DNA from: Klebsormidium nitens
Taxonomy: Eukaryota > Streptophyta > Klebsormidiophyceae > Klebsormidiales > Klebsormidiaceae
Direction: 5' to 3'
DNA: 64,000 nucleotides
Assembly (NCBI GenBank): GCA_000708835.1
Contig: DF236953.1
Location: 450,147-514,146 of the forward strand
Part shown: positions 46,627-57,900 of the stretch, one piece after another
Layout: each line of letters begins with the position of its first letter
Numbering within the stretch: position 1 is the stretch's first letter
The notes under the pieces: model-generated
Database searches by the model: none
What the model saw: only the letters and a program-made list of their open reading frames with translations
What the model was told of the DNA's origin: nothing
Position numbers and translations under genes: made by a program

Positions 46627-48281
46627 GGTCCACTAAACTCAAGTACTTACCAGTAGTACTTACTCGGACCGTCCGATCGGGGCAAAACCTGCGCGCGCAA
46701 GATGAAGGGCTTCGATAACTGTTCGATGGATGGAGTGCTGATCGACGGTTGGTGTGAATCAAAGTTTCCGCGAAACAAGTGTACCCGGCATGGAGGAATT
46801 GCATGTGCGGCAGTCACCGTATACGCGGTGGTCCTCACGGCGACCAGGTGCCTTCACGCCCCGCGCTGAAACCAGCCGTTCAGCCGTTGCATGGGTGACT
46901 TCTAGAGATGCATCGGACGACATCACAAAATCTTCATAGCCACCAGATCTGGAAATGCGCAATGCTGGGAATCCTGGCTTGATTTTACGTCGGAAGCTGG
47001 TAGATGGGTCCTACTTGCAATCTGCACAAGGCGCCGGCTCATATTGCCAAGCATGTGAAAGTGGACTTTGAACTATATAGGTATACAGAACACCTGAGTC
47101 GGATCAAGTAATGATTATACCAACACTTTGCTATTAACCGTGCAGAAGAACGTTTTGAAGTCTCGTTGAAGTCATCTGCGAGTCATCGGCCTTAATCTGT
47201 TTGTGCCCGGCGCCCTGCCGTGCTCAACAATCTTGACATTGAAGTCCTGCCAGCGTCCCGTCATCTTCTACTGATATCTAGATGATCGTGATTACGCACA
47301 ATGACGTACAAAAACGTACTACCTAGTAGGACCAGCGAGCCCGTAGTGCAGCATTGGCCCTTTTGAGTTACATCTAAAGCAGTGCCCCTTGTTTTCTAGG
47401 CTTGATGCTTGAGCTTCAGAGCTTACTCTGAAAACAACCAGGTAATGTAGTAGAAATACAGTGAGCTGGAAAAGCGTTTCAGCAAGCAACACGGTTGTTC
47501 AGCTTCCTACCTTGAAGAATCTTGAGCAGGTCAGACTTGGTGCAATTTTTGTCGCTCGTCGGCAGTCCCGTTGGTTAGCAGTCCCTCCCCAGTGCCTAAA
47601 GCTGAGTCGAGGGTGACTACAAGGATGGCTGCTTGGCAGCAGCCTGTGAGGAGAAAGACAACAAGCGATGATGATGCACACCTGTGTAAGACTCTGACGA
47701 GCTCATGGAGGAAGGAGAGTTCGAAGGACGTGCTGGCAGGCAAGACACGATCCGAGGGTTTTTGAGCTTCTTTGTGGGCCTCGCCAGTTTCTGTCCCAGG
47801 ATGGTCTGCACAGAACCAGCATCGGGCTCGCTGCGAGATCCAGTGCTGTATTGGTACTTCCGGCGTTGTCAGCAGAGCGAAGGAGATAGTGAGGCTATAA
47901 GGAAATGGAGTCGTGTTTGAGTTCAAGCATAAGTTTGGACCTCGACTCTCTTTTGCAATCCGCATGAAGGACCTTCGGTTCGGTTCGGCTCGCTCTCCGA
48001 TTCGTCCACTAGGAGTCTGGCTCTCACCACAAATCGACCGTCTGTGTTTGGATACAAACATGCGTAACGGTGCTGATTCACGAAACATATAGATTGCTTC
48101 CAATGAGCTTTGCTTCGATACCTTGGCTGGGTATCACACATCGTTTAAATCCTCGAATCTTAGCCTTTTCTCTCAGCACCGACTCCTCATCACAATTAAG
48201 GGCGTATCGAACTGGGCCAGTGAGCATGTTGTGTTTCGTATCACTGCAATGCAATCATTTCCATCCTTTGCCATGCTACAG
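46627..48281. other. Intergenic region and unresolved 5' exons of the UPF0193 gene
   Basis: The shared upstream region of two divergent genes. An ATG at 47624 opens a short frame (MAAWQQPVRRKTTSDDD) that could be the first exon of the UPF0193 gene, but no join to 48282 could be shown. Confidence 0.35.
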
Positions 48282-49553
48282 AGCTTATGCGAGAGTGCAA
48301 CGTAAGCCATTGGAAGAAGAAGCAGATCAACGGCGCACTCAAAGGCAAGTGCCCAGCTTCGACAATCCTTATCCTCTTCTGACAGAAACAATATGACAAG
48401 GCCCACAGTTGCGAGATTCTCTCTTCGAGCGGGCCTTGATCTGTCTGTTTCAAGAGAGCCCAGGTGCAATCACCCTGGGCAGATCTCCAAGCACAATGAA
48501 TTCATCCGATATGAGGAGGGGTCAGGACACTCCTTCGAGGGAAGAAACCTCCATGCAAAACGCGGCAACATAAGTTAGGACGTCCTTACGGAATGCTGGC
48601 CCATGACACAACCAAGGAACCTGGGCGTTCGTTCAGAACGTCGCCAAAGCTGAGCTCACGATAATCTGAGTACTTAAGGGGACACGACTTAGTATGCGGG
48701 GCCCACCATCGCTGTTCTTTGCCTTCCACTGCTCTGCTTACAGACCATGGGTCGCTTCCGGAGAATCTCAAACCGTTGAGCAGCTGTCGAACCTCGAAAC
48801 CAGCGGCTTGGAAGCCGTCGTCAAAAAAGGAGCTGCCATTGACGGGTCCTGGGAAGTCGTTTAGTGGGAAGAAAATGCAGGAAAACATTCTGAAGGACAA
48901 CCCGCCTCAGAGAGAACGGTTTAGGTAAATTGATCAAAAGCCCATCTTCTCTGCTGTGTCTGGAGAAGTCAAACTCTGGAAGCAGAATGTAATATTCTTT
49001 GCAAGAGACCTGCGTCAGTCAGTTTCTCTTTTCCTTAAACCTAAAAACAGCGTGCATGCAGGGTTTTAAATCCAAGCATAAGCTATCTGAACGATTGCAG
49101 GCGACATCGTTTGATTCTGCGGATTGGCAGATTTCAAATGGGCTTGCTCTCTTCTGAGTCTGCTCTCGGGGGATTGCCACGTGACGAAACTGACCTGACG
49201 ATTGCAGGGGAGCTGCTCCAGGGAGGGACTTGAACGTGGAGAAAGAGCGTCTTGCCCTGATTATGCAGTTCAAAGGCAAGACGCCCGAGGAGATTGCAGA
49301 GGGCATGAAAGCAGAGCAGTTTAGTTCAGCAGCCACCAAGAAAAAGGTACGCGAAACTGTTCGAGAGGAAAAGCTTGAGACTCGGGAACAGGTTGTGGAC
49401 AGACTCTTAGCCGAAGTGGAGGAGCGGCAAGATTTTCTGCGTGAGATGCGGGACTTGGGTCGTGGCAAAGAGTATGAAGCAAAAATGCTCGGGGAGATCC
49501 AGATTAAGATGCAGCAGATTGATGATATCCAGAGGACACGATCAGGAAGCTAG
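48282..49553 (+). CDS. UPF0193 (EVG1) family protein, 5' end incomplete
   Basis: Three exons with exact phase joins: 48282-48344 (LMRECNVSHWKKKQINGALK), 48744-48924 (DHGSLPENLKP to NPPQRERFR) and 49208 to the stop near 49551 (GAAPGRDLNVEKERL to QIDDIQRTRSGS). Family landmarks are the NPPQRERFR block, the (R)DL-EKERL helix and the C-terminal RQDFLREMRDLGRGKEYE segment. This matches human C22orf23-like proteins, found mainly in organisms with motile cilia; the molecular role is unknown. The first intron has a GC donor (AAAG/GCAAGT). One or more 5' exons are missing because 48282 is a splice acceptor. Coiled-coil character is strong in the last exon. Confidence 0.75.
48345..48743 (+). other. GC-AG intron in the UPF0193 gene
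   Basis: The donor AAAG/GCAAGT and acceptor CTTACAG/ACC join ALK to DHGSLP in frame, restoring the family's conserved order. No GT donor nearby gives the same product. Confidence 0.7.
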
Positions 49554-51939
49554 AGTCCGTTAGGGTCACGACTTTTGAAGAAGTCGTATGCAGCGGCCCC
49601 GTTAAGATTTTTGAATAGCCGGTAGCTGCTTCGCTTTACATGCATGTTTGTCACTGTATTGCATAAGAGAAGATGGTTGAAACCTGTCCCGTAAATGAAC
49701 AATGCAAGTTTCAACCCGGTACGAGAAAGGTCATTCCCATTTGTTTCGATTAACAGGAATGAGGTCAGATGCTTATACTGAGCTTTAAACGTACAACTTG
49801 AAACTGGAAGGATGCGGGACTTAGGTCGCACATGGTGAAACAGTTTTGACAACGTGTGTATGATAGAGGCGCGCTTCGAATCTTCAACGGTCTCAGTGGG
49901 TTGTCAACCAAACACATACCGTACCGTCACGGATCTGGCTGCTAATACCCACGTGGCAATATTCATTCGATCGCGCGCTGCGTGGAGATTGATTCGATGA
50001 AACTTTTTTACATGACGTTCAACCCTGTGAATCTGGAAGAACATCATTCTGCATAATATCCTGCAGCATGTAACGAGAGGTGACATGCTCACAATCTTCA
50101 TGAACAGACATGATCCTTCATTTTCAAGTGTCCGGCTGCAATGCCTCTCAACACTTATTGCCGCCCCCAGCTCGGCCTCAGCCCCTAGCTGTGCATATGA
50201 GACAATATGTAGCACACAATCGGAGCATTCCAACCGTGCTTCCGGTTCCATACTCAGCCTGCGCTGCTGCCAGCAATTTCCGCTTGACATTCGAAACAGC
50301 AGGCTGCAATCTATGGTGATGATACCCAACGTTGACAGAATGATTGATTGATAGGAAAGACAATCTGCTGACAGAATGACCAACATGGTTGATGCCCCAC
50401 AGATTTACTTGGCTTTTTGAACACCTCTACTCTAGTGTTTTTGCAGCAGCCAGATCAGACACAGGTTGACCCTGGCGACAGGGGCCAACGGATGTACGCG
50501 CACCACCTCAAAGCGGGTTGGTACCGTCCAAACCCCAGAGCTCTTGGAAGCAAAGAGCGTAGTGCCGACTTGCAGACTTTCCCGAAAGGACCATTGCTTT
50601 TTGACACCTAACCACGATCCAGTACAATCTAGTTTTGATGTCCACCAGGACCCCGTTGGTATGGCAGGTACTCCCGAGTGCTTGGCTGCTTTGTTGTGTT
50701 ACCAGTTGTGTCTACTAGCCCCGACAGGAATGCAAATGCGGCACAAGCGCCCACGCCAGTCTGGAGATTGCCAGCTGCATGAAGCGAGCATTTGAATGTC
50801 AGCGTAATATCCAGTGAACCCATTATGCATGCAAGCCAACGCCAATTTGACCACGAACAGAAGAAGATTTGACAAGCTTGAACTCGTACGTAACTTCAGC
50901 TGCTCTTGCGATTTCCGGATGAAAGAGGTGGTCCCGAAGTGGATGTTCTTGAAGAGAGTGCTCTCGCGCGCTCACCTCACCGTATACATTGTCTGAACCC
51001 AAAGTTTCTACAAATTAGTCAATCAAGTGCACAAGGAACAAACCTCAGAATACGCCAGAAACGATCAAAGCCTACGTATGTAAGAACTAGAACTTGAGGC
51101 CCCGCTTTGATAGTCAGTGTTACGTTCTCCATCCACTGAACTGGAAAGAGATTGACCTTCTGATTCTTTTGGAAGGAAGCTGACAGGATAAGTGGGTCTG
51201 CACTTGAAGGAAGAAGATTCACAGGCATTTGCAAACGGATTGAAAGAATGTAAAACGGCGCATTGACAGTGTATCTGTCAGCCATCATACCCTTGCCGAT
51301 GCCAACGACCGTCCACTTGGAGATATTTTGCAAAACCTGCTCTAGTGTGGCTGGCCATCTCAATCAGTACGTTCGTTGATCCCAGGGGTCTTCAAGCACA
51401 AGCAGATTGCTCTTAAAAGCAGATTGCTCAGCTGTGCTTCTAAGGAAGTGATATTAAAAGGGCTGAAAGGGCGGGTTGGTTCAGCAATGAGCTCAATAAC
51501 CGCCTGGAAATCAACTCAGTCTCTCAATAATGACCCAACAAGGAAAGTTTACGTTCTGTTTGTGCAGATTTGTCGGGCTCCAGGAGAGTTGCTCATCTAT
51601 GAGATGGTAAATCAAGGGTGGTAGCGGCTTCAAGCGATGACCTCAAAAGCGCACACCATGCCACAAGAATGTACTCAAACCAATAAAGCAATAGAGAAGC
51701 AAAATGTGATCAGGTGCATGTTCTTCGAGGCTGCTAACAGAATTCAAGGAATCTCTCTGAACAGTTTACAAGCGGCGACAGCTGACATACTTTTCCAGAA
51801 ACAGAGCAAGACAGGGTGCAGCATCTGAGAGCCGGTGGCGGCTTAGTGGGAGTAAAACCATTACTCATCAATCCAATGAAGTGCAGAAGCAGGCAAATGC
51901 GGCAAATGCGGTCCAATATACCAATTCAATTTCACTCAC
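49554..51939. other. Intergenic region with no supported gene
   Basis: A minus-strand frame at 49904-50386 has a short Glu/Leu-rich stretch around 50210-50280 but no recognisable family or consistent splice sites. The last exon of the OEP16-3/B14.7 gene should be in the upper part but was not located. Confidence 0.4.
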
Positions 51940-52270
51940 TTCTGAGACCAAGAGCAGCCCCTGCCGCACAGCCCCCCGCCACCCCATTCCACAGGTCCTT
52001 CTTGTTCCGCATAACCTCCATTGCACTTTCTGTCGCTGCATACGTGCCACCGACCACCGCATATGTCAACCCATAGGATCCCATCACCTTCAAGGTGTTT
52101 TGCAAAGCCGGCAGCGGCTTGTTCCTTTGAACCGCAGGAATGTCCCGCCATGAAGCCACAATGGAACCCAGGATCAAACCCGCCGCTCCCCCCGCCACTG
52201 TTGCGCTGGCGGTCTTGAACGTGAAAGTGTCGTAGTCCCCCAGATCGCGGGCTGTGTCAGCTGCGTCCAT
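51940..52270 (-). CDS. OEP16-3 / mitochondrial complex I B14.7-like protein, first exon
   Basis: ATG at 52270, open to a GTGAGT donor at 51939. Residues MDAADTARDLGDYDTF lead into the Tim17/Tim22/OEP16 fold: a glycine-rich helix (VAGGAAGLILGSIVASW), RDIPAVQRNKPLPAL, a second hydrophobic helix (MGSYGLTYAVVGGTYAATE) and WNGVAGGCAAGAALGL. This matches plant OEP16-3, the B14.7/NDUFA11 homologue in the membrane arm of NADH dehydrogenase. About 110 residues are present where the family has roughly 150-160, so one or more 3' exons are missing from this call. No transit peptide is visible, as is usual for the family. Confidence 0.8.
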
Positions 52271-52384
52271 TGTGATAACCTCAAGGAGTAATCGATGGGT
52301 CACAGCTATTAAAAGAAGCGCCTTTCAAATCTAATGTATTGAATGCACTGTAGTATTGTAGGTGTGGACGGAAGGATCTTGCAG

Positions 52385-52837
52385 TCAAGGGCCTTCCTGC
52401 CTGCACGGCCTCGTGCCCATCAAGTGCACGAGAAGGATCCTGCACTTCTGAAGGAGGGAATCGTTCACAGCTTCTGGCAAATCGGACAACTGTATCCTTC
52501 TCTTTGACAATGCAAATTCTTGCTCCTTTTTGAAACGTAAACGTCTCTCACAGATGCTGTTCTGATGAACGTCTCTCAGGCGCTGCTTTCGAAGAGCTGC
52601 ACTTCGTTTCAGCCTTTGTGAAGTTTGTCGCCATGTCGTCTGTGGCCTTCCCCCGGGGAAGACGTACAACTGGGGAGGAGGCAAACCTGAAATAGAAAAA
52701 GTATTCCGGTTCCACAGGATCTCATCCTCTATTGGTCCATCTGGTGTACTAGTTCTGAAACATGCACCTGTAGAGGGAGAAGGTGCCCAAGTTCCAAGCT
52801 CATGAAGCATAGGCCTATGTATGTTCGGTGCTTCCAA
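52385..52837 (-). CDS. Hypothetical short protein, doubtful
   Basis: Open frame of about 150 codons, but its 5' end is a TTG; the first ATG gives MLHELGTWAPSPSTG. Residues ~70-120 are basic and helical (RLKRSAALRKQRLRDVHQ, RLRFKKEQEFALSKRR), which could be a real exon of a larger gene. No family recognised. Confidence 0.3.
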   Translation of the reverse strand: MEAPNIHRPMLHELGTWAPSPSTGACFRTSTPDGPIEDEILWNRNTFSISGLPPPQLYVFPGGRPQTTWRQTSQRLKRSAALRKQRLRDVHQNSICERRLRFKKEQEFALSKRRIQLSDLPEAVNDSLLQKCRILLVHLMGTRPCRQEGP

Positions 52838-53139
52838 GTTCCAATGCCATCAACATCAGAGAGTTGAAAGGGGCCAGGGCGTCGTTGCTTCTAAATCTTT
52901 CTCCGACAGGCACGAGGTTCCGAAAGCTGAACGGAATGAATTTATTGCAAAAGTAATAGGAAGCAAGACGTGCATAAGGCGCCGAGGGGCGGGGCAGGCT
53001 CGCAGATAGAGTGGGGGTGCTGCAGATTGAGCTTTGCTCTCAACCAACTCTGTTAAGTGCCCTATCACCAGCTTTTGTCTGCTTAAACACCACTAATTAG
53101 AAGCCTGGTCACTCGCGGTGTCTCCCTCTGTGCCCCAGA

Positions 53140-53772
53140 ATGAGCGCCGCGCTGAGGTGCACCACCGGGCACGCTGCCCTGGGTGCAACATCCCATTGTA
53201 ATTTTTCCAGTGGACCTTCAAGTTTACAACACCCACAAGTTGTGCAAGGGTGTCAGCCCTCTGCATATGCGCATGCAAGTGCGTCACAGCGGCTTTTGGG
53301 GACAGCATCAAGGCAAGAAGCACTTCAACGACGGCCCGAGTGCCTCGGGTCTGCATTCGTGCCAGACAGCTCGTTGCTGAGCACCGGCGTGGACATACTG
53401 ACGTTTCTGGACAATGCCGCTAGTAGCAAGAAGCAGCATTGTTCAGGAACTAGAGCGGCTGCCGATGGGGCCGGTGGCGCGCGGCGCACGAGGACTTCCA
53501 GCAACAGGGCGTCCTCTCGTCAGACAGTTGCCGGGACTAGGAAGGCATCTCGCGGGGCGGAGCCTGAGTCAGCACCTGGGAATGCCACTCTACTCCTGAG
53601 TGCAGGGATACTCGCAGGCGGCATCATTTACCTCTTGCAGTCCGGAAGGCTAGGAATCTCCATCCCCAAGTTTGAGTTCAAGAAGCCCGGGTTTCTTGAG
53701 GGGATGGAGTTGCCAGAGGCCTCGCCGGAACAGAAAGCAAAGCAGGCAAGGGGGGAGGCGAGCAAGAGGTGA
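53140..53772 (+). CDS. Probable plastid-targeted single-span membrane protein, unknown
   Basis: 210 codons in one exon from ATG 53140. The first ~50 residues are rich in Ser, Ala, Thr, Gln and His with few acids, like a chloroplast transit peptide. Residues ~148-170 form one hydrophobic span (NATLLLSAGILAGGIIYLL). The tail is short and charged (KFEFKKPGFLEGMELP, then EQKAKQARGEASKR). The middle is a Ser/Arg-rich linker. Family not recognised. Targeting is an inference from composition; it could also be mitochondrial. Confidence 0.65.
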   Translation: MSAALRCTTGHAALGATSHCNFSSGPSSLQHPQVVQGCQPSAYAHASASQRLLGTASRQEALQRRPECLGSAFVPDSSLLSTGVDILTFLDNAASSKKQHCSGTRAAADGAGGARRTRTSSNRASSRQTVAGTRKASRGAEPESAPGNATLLLSAGILAGGIIYLLQSGRLGISIPKFEFKKPGFLEGMELPEASPEQKAKQARGEASKR

Positions 53773-54942
53773 GGCCTGGAGCGATGCTGATGTCAGCAGG
53801 CGCTTCCTCCCTGCTTCTTGAATTTTTTGAAACCTGGGTGTCTGCTTGATCCTGGTAAAGGTCTCTCCCTCGGCTCAATTGGTTTGAGAGATTTTTCAGA
53901 AAGCAGAACAAACGCAATTGAAAGAATCAAAATATATAATTGGAATGAGTGGACAGCTCGAATAATGTAGACAGCACGGATGCTTCTCAGAAGAGTGGAC
54001 TTTATCGACGCTTAGCCTGCATAAGAATGCGGAGTCTGCCAAAGATTTCCACTCCTTGGTGATGGCGCGTCACAACCAGCAACATGAAACGCTATCTTTT
54101 TGCTTGACTTCTTTGGCTGAGGACCTACGGACTGCGTGCATTGTTCTGGAAGCTGGAAGGAGGTTGTTGTTTGAGAAATGTCAGTGCGAGCTGTTATCTT
54201 CAATTGCCCCTTTCCCCACTCAGTTGCAACCATTATTGGTGCTCAATGTGAATGAAGAGGTCTGTCGTGCAGAGCTAGCCCGGTTGTACGATGTGCGATT
54301 GCACGTATTCTGTGTGACGCCAATAATGCGGCTCCCCAGCCTGAGAAATAAGAATCAGGCGGAACAAACAGGAAGCGCGAACAGACCTAGTGAAAAAGCA
54401 AGCAGAAGGGTTTTGGGAGGTGCAGTGAACTCACGCCTGGTTTCTCCTGACCCAATGGATAACCAACATCAGCTGAGTTGTCTTGAAAGGCCTGGCAGGC
54501 AACTTTTGAAGGTCGCATCCTGCACGTTTGCAAAAGGGCAATTCGGTGGACGTCTGTTAAGCCTGCTGGTTTCTCTTGACCGTGCAAACCACCACCCTCG
54601 TTTCATTAAACTTTTGGGCACCAATAAATAGGACAACCGGTTGTTCAGTGCCCCTCTGAATGAACCTTGCCCAGCGATGCTGAATTAAGCAAGCATTTCC
54701 AGTGAAGCCCCATGGAATGAGCTGCTTGACCTAGAATAGCTTTTGCATCGAGTACCGCTCTCTTTCACGGGTGACTCCAGTTTAAACAATCCAGAATCAC
54801 CTACTGTTGGCCCAAATCCGTGGTCTTTATTTCATCAATCCAAGTTTTTATCAAATATAGTTCCCTTTGAGTATCCTACTGCCACAAGCCATATTCCGAG
54901 TGAAATGTAGCTCAAACGCTTTATAATAACCATCTTTTGCAG
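53773..54942. other. Region upstream of LRR exons, 5' exons unresolved
   Basis: The LRR gene's first exon and promoter should be here, because 54943 is a splice acceptor. An open frame at 54056-54631 has no recognisable domain and ordinary chance composition, so it is not called as a gene. Confidence 0.35.
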
Positions 54943-57900
54943 ACTGAATCTGATGATGGGTGAGATGCGAGCGGTCAAAACGGTGGATTTCAGCGGGCGC
55001 AACTTGGGGGACGAGGGCATCACCTCCCTGTCGACCGGGATTGCATTCAACGCAACCGCAAAGGAGTTCAACCTTTCGTCCAACCAGATCACGGCAGAGG
55101 GCATGGTGCCCCTTTGTGACGCGCTGAACAACAACAACACGATTGAGAAGCTCAACTTGGAGGGGAACGGCTTTGGGGACGAGGGGGCGAAGATCTTGGG
55201 AAAGATCTTGGAGGTAGATTGCTCCTTTTCGCCTCTTTTTGTTTCCTTCCTTTGCTTTGTTATTTTCTTCTACCTTTTTTGAAAGCTGGTCTGTCTGTCC
55301 CGGTTGCCAGTTGTAAGCTCCTTCGGCTTGAACCAAGGCGCAATTTCGCGGACTTCCTGTCGGTGTGACCTAAAACCCGGGGTTGTTGACTAAGACAATC
55401 GAAGCCCCCATGTGCTGCCTTATCCATGCGCTCAGGCCGTTGAGAGGCTTCCCATGGTGCGACCGGCTCTTTTGTCCGTTTCATTGGGGCTTGGGCTTGA
55501 AAGCTTGGAGTCTTTTCAGACTCTCCGGTTGGTGGTCCCACAACGTAATCGAATTCTGCCTTGACCGGATGTCCAGATTGCTTCTGAAGGACTGATGAAA
55601 ACCTTTCGCAGCGATTGCTGAAGGCCCCGTTAATGATACTCAATCTGAACGGCTGCGCCGCGATGCAACGCCTCTTTCATACCACTTCGTCCGAGCGCTT
55701 CCCCAATGCTCGTGTGGCGGTCCTTCTTAGGGTCCATTCCGGTCCGCCGAAGGATTGTAGCTCCTCACTCACGTACTCTATCTTAACGCACCTGCAGCAA
55801 AACGCGTCGATCAAGACGCTCACGCTCAACAGCTGTACAATTGCGGACGACGGGTGCAAAGCGATCGCCGAGGTGCTGAAACGGAACACGACCATCACGG
55901 AGCTGGAGCTGAACAACAACATGATCGACTACGAGGGCTGCGCGGCGCTCGCGGAGGCGGTGGCGGCCAACACGGCGTTGCGGGTGAGGGCGTCTTTGAG
56001 CTCTTGACTAGATGCAGAGTACTGGTGGCGATTTCTTGTTCTTGCGCACGAGTCGAGTAACTCTTTTAACTCTTGAACTTCGCGCTGTTCAGCAGATGTT
56101 TTCTTGATTATCTGGGCCCCGGCTAAATCTACTTGCGTCAAATTGGGGCAAAGGATCTCATTTTTCTTTACTCCGATAGATGCAGCCGGTGGTAGACTTA
56201 TTTGGGCCTAAATTACCTCGTCTCTTGGCAGTGTTCTCTTGTGCTGTGCTCCTGCAGAGATTCTTCGGGAAGACAATGGTATCCCAGCATATCAGTGGGG
56301 AGCCTTATAGTGAAGCTTGTTGCTGCTCAGCATAGCAGCGAAAACATGGTCAAAACGCACGAGCGTTCTTCACACTCAGTCTACGACCGTCGGACGCGAC
56401 CTTCCTTTCCCTTCTTGAAAATCATATCGACGGGTTGCCCACGTCTTCGATCTCATCTATGTATTTATTTATCTATTCATTCATCTATTAACTTGCTTAT
56501 ATCTGGTCTTGCAGAAGCTGCGGTTGAACGGCAACTACGGCGGCGTGCTGGGCGGGTCCGCGCTGGCCAAGGGCGTGGGCCTGAACACGTCGCTGCGGGA
56601 GCTGCACTTGCACGGGAACGGGATCGGGGACGAGGGGATGCGCATCCTGGGGGAGGAGCTGCTGCGGCGAGAAAAGGACAACAAAAAGTGCCGAGTGAGT
56701 GGGGCGCAAAGCCTGTATTGACTGCTGGGTTGGTAAAAGTTGAAGAGTGAGAAGCTATTACGAATGCTGCTTCGTGGGGAAACGGACACGAAAAAGTGCC
56801 GAACGAGCCGCTGGGATGGAGAGGATACGGTTAGGTCCTTGTGTCCAGACATAATGAAACGGAGACTTCCTCGGTTTTGTGGCTGAGCTGCTTGGGTTGG
56901 GAAAGGATAGAAGAAATTATGGATAGAGTCCGTCTGTTCTTGGAAAAATTGGGCATTGGGCGAGAAGAAGAGCTACTCGAAGCTGACCAATTGCGTCGCA
57001 ACACGCACCGTTCTTGCTCCGCCTTACGGCTGTTTTGAAGAAGCACCACTGGACTTCCCAGCCCCTACACTACTGCCCCACCCCTCCTACCTCTAAACAT
57101 CCCTCTAAACTCGCAGATGACAACACTGGACCTCGGCAACAACAACCTGAGCGCGAAGGGCGCTTTGTGTCGACGAAACATCCATTGAAGTTCCGAGTCC
57201 AGAAATTCCGCCCCCCAAATTGAATTGTTGCTGCTTCCCACCCGCTCACCTGCAGATGAATCTGCTGAACTTACGCAACACTACTTCCACTGGACTCCCC
57301 AGCGCCTGAACGTGCTTGACGCCCTCCTTCTCCGCCGCCGTAAAATTGCCCCCCCAAAACTCGCAGATGACGACGCTGGACTTGGGCAACAACAACCTGA
57401 GCGCCAAGGGCGCGCGCGAGGTTGCGGCGTACCTGAAGCGCGCCAAGGGCCTGCAATGGCTCAACCTGTACATGAACGACTTAGGGGACGCGGGCGCGCA
57501 GAGCCTGGGGGAAGCGCTGGCGGGGACCAAGACGCTGGCGACGCTCGACATCGGGGGGAACAACATTCAGGCGGACGGGATTGCGGCGATCGCGGCGGCG
57601 ATCAAGGAGAACAAGTGAGCGGCCGTCAGAATTCTGTACGCTTGGGAGCTCGAGAGCTGAATCCCGAGTTGAAAGTTCAGTTTTCCGGTTTGTCAACAGT
57701 CAGTCGTGGGGCTTTTAGCATGACAAAGAGCAAAACTTTGGTTGTGCTGGTTGCATTGAAAGAACGTCTACGCGAAGAGAATGCGCCACTTTGAAGGAAG
57801 CTGAAGGAAAACAAGGGGCTTGGAGTGCGAGTTTCGCTTTCCTCTCAAAGAGGTCTTTAAGTCTTCAGTTTGGGATCTGAGACTGACAGCTCATATGAGA

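Noticed and set aside
49904-50386. 160-codon minus-strand ORF
   Set aside because: Only a short stretch looks protein-like; no domain, and no splice sites linking it to a neighbour.
54056-54631. 191-codon plus-strand ORF as a gene
   Set aside because: No family, no transit peptide or splice signals, and ordinary intergenic composition; more likely chance.
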